Source: Chitinophaga sp. Cy-1792 (GTDB lineage Bacteria; Bacteroidota; Bacteroidia; Chitinophagales; Chitinophagaceae). Taken from it: 64,000 nt of DNA. This document shows positions 60,911 to 64,000 of the stretch, piece after piece; the first letter of the stretch is position 1, and the number at the start of each line of letters is the position of its first letter. Under the pieces are notes generated by a model, which was not told where the DNA came from, did no database searches, and saw only the letters and a list, made by a program, of their open reading frames with translations. Both the position numbers and the translations under genes were made by a program. The stretch lies in the NCBI RefSeq assembly GCF_011752935.1, contig NZ_VWWO01000001.1, positions 2,294,001 to 2,358,000 on the forward strand, given 5' to 3'.

Positions 60911-61843
60911 TCAGAACAGATTGATTAATCTTTTTTTATTTACGTTGATTCGAACTTCCTGGATGCATCCGCTACTATCTTTTATAAGCGTTACCTGTTG
61001 TATTTGTGTTTTTTTCTTACCGTATAACTGGTTGCAGAATGCCATCAGGTCATTGGTTTGGTTGTCATTGATCAGGACTGGTGTGTGTTGAGGATTACAA
61101 AGATATTTTAAAATATCTGATGGCTTAATTTGTCTGGATATGATTTGTAACAGATTGAATCGGAAGTCTTCTTCGGATATACTGATTATCCTGTTTGTAT
61201 GTTGAGGTATTAATTGTTTTTCCGGATGGGGGGTGGGTAAAGGCGTATGGGGAATAGAAGGATATACTTTGATCCTTTTAATGGCCATCAACTGGCTATC
61301 TGTGCAATTGTACAACTGAATTATTTTTTCGCCTGGTCTGCTGAATGTAAAAGTGGTGCTGTTGCCATAATGAGTGCTGTCCTGGTCCGGCGTTTTCCAA
61401 CAGCAGGTTATATTATTTGGGACAGATGCTGACATATGGATGGGGGTATTTGTGATGGTAGCGGATTCTCCTTCTATTTCGGGAGCAGGCAGGTTGCTGG
61501 GAATAACCTGTTGCGTGGTTATTAGTAGTGTTTGTGAGCAGGAACAATTACCGGAGACGGCTTTTACGGCGTAGTTTCCTGCTGTGTGGAAATTGTGATG
61601 TATTATTTTTCCTGTCTGAATACCATTGTCAGAGAATATCCAGATGGTTTGATTTTTATCAGACAGTGAATAGGAGCTGAAAGTGATTGTGTCATTTGTC
61701 GTATATGCATTCCCGTTATTATTACTGTTATGATGTATATTGAATTGATGACATGAATGTGCTGTATATACCGGGAAAATATATAACAGGAAACTGAGCA
61801 GCAATGCGTGCGCAAAGGTTAACAATATTATTTTATCGGGCAT
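60911..61843 (-). CDS. Exported PKD-domain protein of the T6SS operon
   Basis: A 310-residue protein with an N-terminal hydrophobic segment (ILLTFAHALLLSFLLYIFPVY) and two PKD-like beta domains: NDTITFSSYSLSDKNQTIWIFSDNG ... HNFHTAGNYAVKAVSG (about 50-110) and TPIHMSASVPNNITCCWKTP ... FSRPGEKIIQLYN (about 130-190). The C-terminal 110 residues (SEEDFRFNLLQIIS, LYGKKKTQIQQVTLI, IQEVRINVNKK) are a separate mixed domain. It is first in the minus operon before tssE and tssF. In T6SSiii the envelope protein TssP has such a place, but the assignment is not certain. Confidence 0.65.
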   Translation of the reverse strand: MPDKIILLTFAHALLLSFLLYIFPVYTAHSCHQFNIHHNSNNNGNAYTTNDTITFSSYSLSDKNQTIWIFSDNGIQTGKIIHHNFHTAGNYAVKAVSGNCSCSQTLLITTQQVIPSNLPAPEIEGESATITNTPIHMSASVPNNITCCWKTPDQDSTHYGNSTTFTFSRPGEKIIQLYNCTDSQLMAIKRIKVYPSIPHTPLPTPHPEKQLIPQHTNRIISISEEDFRFNLLQIISRQIKPSDILKYLCNPQHTPVLINDNQTNDLMAFCNQLYGKKKTQIQQVTLIKDSSGCIQEVRINVNKKRLINLF

Positions 61844-62066
61844 AATGAATAGGTTAACAAGTAATATGGTTAAGTGTTGTGGCTGGTTGGTTAACTTTTC
61901 ACCAATGGTTTTTATGATGATACAAGTTTATGAAATTCTTCGATTCAAAAAAAATCTGATAAAAAAAGTTGAAATTTTTTTTGTTGAAATGATCAAAGTT
62001 ATACATTTGCTGTATTGTTTGTTTTCTTCCTTATTCCATTTCGGCCTTCGGTAATTTTTGTTAACC
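61817..62066. promoter_or_regulatory. Repeated GGTTAAC sites in the divergent T6SS promoter region
   Basis: GGTTAAC occurs at 61817-61823, 61852-61858 and 61889-61895 with a variant GGTTAAG at 61868-61874, and the inverse GTTAACC at 62060-62066. They flank the start of the minus PKD gene and the plus tssG gene. They may be a regulator's operators. Confidence 0.4.
61980..62009 (+). promoter_or_regulatory. Promoter of the tssG-tssN-tssK operon
   Basis: TTTG (61980-61983), an 18-base spacer and TACATTTG (62002-62009) match the Bacteroidota consensus. The tssG start at 62082 is about 65 bases downstream of the expected transcription start. Confidence 0.65.
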
Positions 62067-62081
62067 ATTTTGTAAAGGCTG

Positions 62082-62879
62082 ATGATTCAAAAAAAATATT
62101 ACTGGCATACATCATTGAAAGCATCGGCGGTATTGTCCTGCCTGGAAAGAGGCATTCCATTGAGCCTGGTGTCTGCCTTCAGGCTGGATACGGCCGGTGA
62201 GTTAAGCATTCACAAAGATGATCATTCAGAAGAATGTTTACGTGCTCATTTGCCTGGAATTTATGATCTGTTGCCTTCTTTTTTTGTGGATGAATCAATT
62301 GATGCAGGTAATACTGACTTTAAGCAGTTGTATCGTAATAATGTTAAGAGAGAAAAGCAGCTCAGACGATATTTTGCGCCGCTTGATGAATCGTTGTTGG
62401 CGTACCAGGTAAACTGGTTTAGGTATTCAATAATTGAATGCTTATTTCAGTTGTATGATTGGGATTTTAAGGAGAGATCGGTAGATAGGATGCTGTCGTT
62501 TTATGGGATGTTACCATGCATGAATGCACTGATGGATTTACTGGGAGAGATGTTGGGCGCTAAGATGTGTGCAAGGGTCGTTACATGTATGGTGCCTGTT
62601 TTAGTTGATGACGCTTCATTAGGGCAGGCCATATTGGGAGCAGGTAGTTATATCTGCAATTATCATATCGCAGAAGAATTAGTGATGAAGATTAGCATTG
62701 AGTTGCCAATACCTGCAGCATATACTGAGTGGCAGGAAGGTGGTGATAAGAGGTGTTGTCTGGAGGAATTGCTTGCCCGTAAAGTTCCGGTAGAATGGGA
62801 GATAGAGATTGATCTGGTAGCAGTAAAGATATGGGGGATATTGCCTGCCCGCCTGGGCTTTGATTTGTTTGTTAATTAA
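62082..62879 (+). CDS. tssG: T6SSiii baseplate protein TssG
   Basis: A 265-residue soluble protein. Its positions, size and segments fit TssG: a first part ending in LPGIYDLLPSFF, then FKQLYRNNVKREKQLRRYFAPLDESLL, and the later DASLGQAILGAGSYICNYHI, which parallels the LGxAVLG segment of canonical TssG, followed by ISIELPIPAAYTEW. TssG links TssF to TssK in the baseplate. Identity is low compared with proteobacterial TssG, so the assignment depends on order: it is followed by tssN (11 bases) and tssK. Confidence 0.68.
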   Translation: MIQKKYYWHTSLKASAVLSCLERGIPLSLVSAFRLDTAGELSIHKDDHSEECLRAHLPGIYDLLPSFFVDESIDAGNTDFKQLYRNNVKREKQLRRYFAPLDESLLAYQVNWFRYSIIECLFQLYDWDFKERSVDRMLSFYGMLPCMNALMDLLGEMLGAKMCARVVTCMVPVLVDDASLGQAILGAGSYICNYHIAEELVMKISIELPIPAAYTEWQEGGDKRCCLEELLARKVPVEWEIEIDLVAVKIWGILPARLGFDLFVN

Positions 62880-62890
62880 ATACCAATGAA

Positions 62891-63703
62891 ATGTTGACCC
62901 TTATCGCAGTAGGTATTGTTTGTGCCCTTTTAATTGTGCAGCTATTAAAGTTAACGGGTATCCGGTTGTCTGTGTTGATAGTGTTATTTCTCATTAGCGG
63001 CCTGATATTGACCGGAGGCAGTGTTATTTATATGCAATATAGCAGGGTAGAGCAGATTGCCTTTTACTTATTGCATGAATGTATATGGGTAATGGTTGGT
63101 TTATGTAATCTGTATATCCTGCAATATATCAGTAAGGAGAGGGTTTACAGCTGGTGGAAAATGATTGTCTTTACCTGTTTGCTGCCATTGGGTTATGGTG
63201 CCCTGCTATTGCTGTTCAACTATTACAGGAAAGAATATGCAATTAGCTATTACCCGCTTGTTACGGTGATTTGCTGGCCATTCATCATATTATTTACTTC
63301 CTGGATGACAGCAGCCGGAATGTCTATTCCGGTTGAAATATACAGGACATGGGTGTATCCTCAGGAAATGCAGGTGCCGGAAATGAAAGAAGATGAACTT
63401 AAGGATGTCCTGGTGATCGGGCTGAAATTAACAAAGGCCAAAGATGATCCTGTAGTTACTTATATGCGTGCCCGTGCCCCGGGAAAAATAGCGCTGGGCG
63501 TCTTCTTTTTTCATTTTATCAATGATTATAACGATCGTCATCCGGAGACGCCGGTACAGTGGCAAACCAACAACAGGCCGGATGAATGGCTCTTCTATAT
63601 AAGGCACCGCTGGTTCAGGTATTGTACCATACTGGATCCTGCCCTGCCTGTGTATAGGAACAGCATTAAAGAGAATACAATTATTTATTGCCGGAGAATT
63701 TAA
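62891..63703 (+). CDS. tssN: T6SSiii membrane protein TssN
   Basis: A 270-residue protein with five or six TM segments in residues 1-150: LIAVGIVCALLIVQLLKLTG, LIVLFLISGLILTGGSVIYM, LLHECIWVMVGLCNLYILQY, MIVFTCLLPLGYGALLLLF and YPLVTVICWPFIILFTSWM. The C-terminal cytoplasmic domain (about 165-270) has KDVLVIGLKLTKAKDDP and the basic segment WLFYIRHRWFRY. This matches TssN, found only in Bacteroidota T6SSiii and without a counterpart in proteobacterial systems. It is the strongest single marker of subtype iii here. tssK follows 12 bases later. Confidence 0.8.
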   Translation: MLTLIAVGIVCALLIVQLLKLTGIRLSVLIVLFLISGLILTGGSVIYMQYSRVEQIAFYLLHECIWVMVGLCNLYILQYISKERVYSWWKMIVFTCLLPLGYGALLLLFNYYRKEYAISYYPLVTVICWPFIILFTSWMTAAGMSIPVEIYRTWVYPQEMQVPEMKEDELKDVLVIGLKLTKAKDDPVVTYMRARAPGKIALGVFFFHFINDYNDRHPETPVQWQTNNRPDEWLFYIRHRWFRYCTILDPALPVYRNSIKENTIIYCRRI

Positions 63704-63714
63704 ATAGATTTTTC

Positions 63715-64000
63715 ATGATAATACAAAACCAGAACAGACATCACTTCGTAAACTGGGTGAATGGTATGAAAATTCAACGACAGCATTTTATGATGCTGGA
63801 AAATGCCGTGCTGGAACGATTATTACATTCGTCAGCAATAACTATGCATGATCTGAATTATGGCCTGTTATCGCAGGGGTCTGCATCGGGCAGTTGTGAG
63901 CTGACATTGGATATAAACGGTAATTGGGATTTCAGACTGTTATACTGTAATGGCTTTTCTCCTGACGGATTACATATTCAATTGCCGCAAATACCGGCTG
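63715..64000 (+). CDS. tssK: T6SSiii baseplate-membrane connector TssK, N-terminal part (cut by window edge)
   Basis: The first 95 residues are in the window, starting at ATG 63715 and open to the edge. The start HHFVNWVNGMKIQRQHFMM is the TssK N-terminal signature (compare V-W-EGMxLxPQHFQ in proteobacterial TssK), followed by helices and strands NWDFRLLYCNGFSPDG. TssK trimers link the baseplate to the membrane complex. The rest of the protein and the remainder of the locus are beyond the window. Confidence 0.82.
   Translation, partial: MIIQNQNRHHFVNWVNGMKIQRQHFMMLENAVLERLLHSSAITMHDLNYGLLSQGSASGSCELTLDINGNWDFRLLYCNGFSPDGLHIQLPQIPA

Noticed and set aside
58787..61843. Minus-strand block as a prophage tail module
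   Set aside because: gp25-like and TssF-like proteins also occur in phage tails, but the adjacent tssB/tssC, tssN and tssK signatures and the absence of capsid, terminase or lysis genes favour T6SSiii.
1..64000. CRISPR arrays, tRNA or rRNA genes, insertion sequences, integrases
   Set aside because: No regularly spaced repeats, no tRNA-like TTCGA-arm structure in a cloverleaf, and no transposase or integrase motif was found on either strand.

Overview
The window reads as chromosomal DNA of a Bacteroidota, most likely a Chitinophagaceae member close to Chitinophaga. This is inferred from a SusC/SusD pair, a FecR-like protein, DUF4374/PepSY and DUF1080 proteins, LytS/LytTR signalling, promoters of the TTTG-N18-TAnnTTTG type, the near absence of Shine-Dalgarno sites, and a type VI secretion locus of the Bacteroidota subtype (T6SSiii). 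No rRNA, tRNA, CRISPR array, transposase or phage gene was seen.

Region by region: 1-3.5 kb is an iron/siderophore-type module (TonB receptor fragment, DUF4374 lipoprotein, PepSY membrane protein). 3.5-9.6 kb holds a periplasmic metallophosphoesterase, an ABC-F ATPase with its own promoter and long leader, an ATP-grasp ligase, a DUF1080 protein, a DUF4240 protein and a Dabb protein. 9.7-13.2 kb is a LytS kinase / DUF4407 membrane protein / LytTR regulator operon. 13.2-24.1 kb holds a DoxX-like protein, a TIM-barrel isomerase, a MacB/FtsX-type permease, an orphan FecR lipoprotein, proline dehydrogenase and SusC/SusD. 24.6-29.5 kb is housekeeping: thyA-folA, dnaG and a thiolase.

A compact AT-rich two-gene unit at 29.6-30.5 kb encodes a small acidic protein and a PARP/ART-like protein and looks like a toxin-antitoxin or defence cassette. 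31.3-46.4 kb is again mostly housekeeping: pdhB, cysM-cysE, a sigma-54-type response regulator, lepB, cdd, a TPR protein, argS, two paralogous outer-membrane barrels, an OmpA-family protein and dnaK. 46.5-50.1 kb has a CBM20-bearing 4-alpha-glucanotransferase and a dipeptide epimerase. 50.1-52.6 kb is a three-gene minus-strand operon: a cytoplasmic gingipain/caspase-like C25 protease, a 91-residue beta-rich protein and a protein resembling small subunits of MoxR-vWA-beta-propeller conflict systems.

From 54 kb to the right edge lies the T6SSiii locus: membrane and DUF3137 genes, tssB, tssC and a TraN/DUF4138-like secreted protein on plus; tssF, a gp25-like tssE and a PKD-like exported protein on minus; then tssG, tssN and the start of tssK on plus from a divergent promoter. 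The edge cuts tssK; Hcp, VgrG, ClpV and TssR are not in the window.

The most noteworthy unexplained items are the ART two-gene cassette, the C25 protease operon, the split layout of the T6SS with repeated GGTTAAC sites in its divergent promoter, and three intergenic twin hairpins with long stems and 3-nt loops. All assignments come from reading the sequence; no database search was run.
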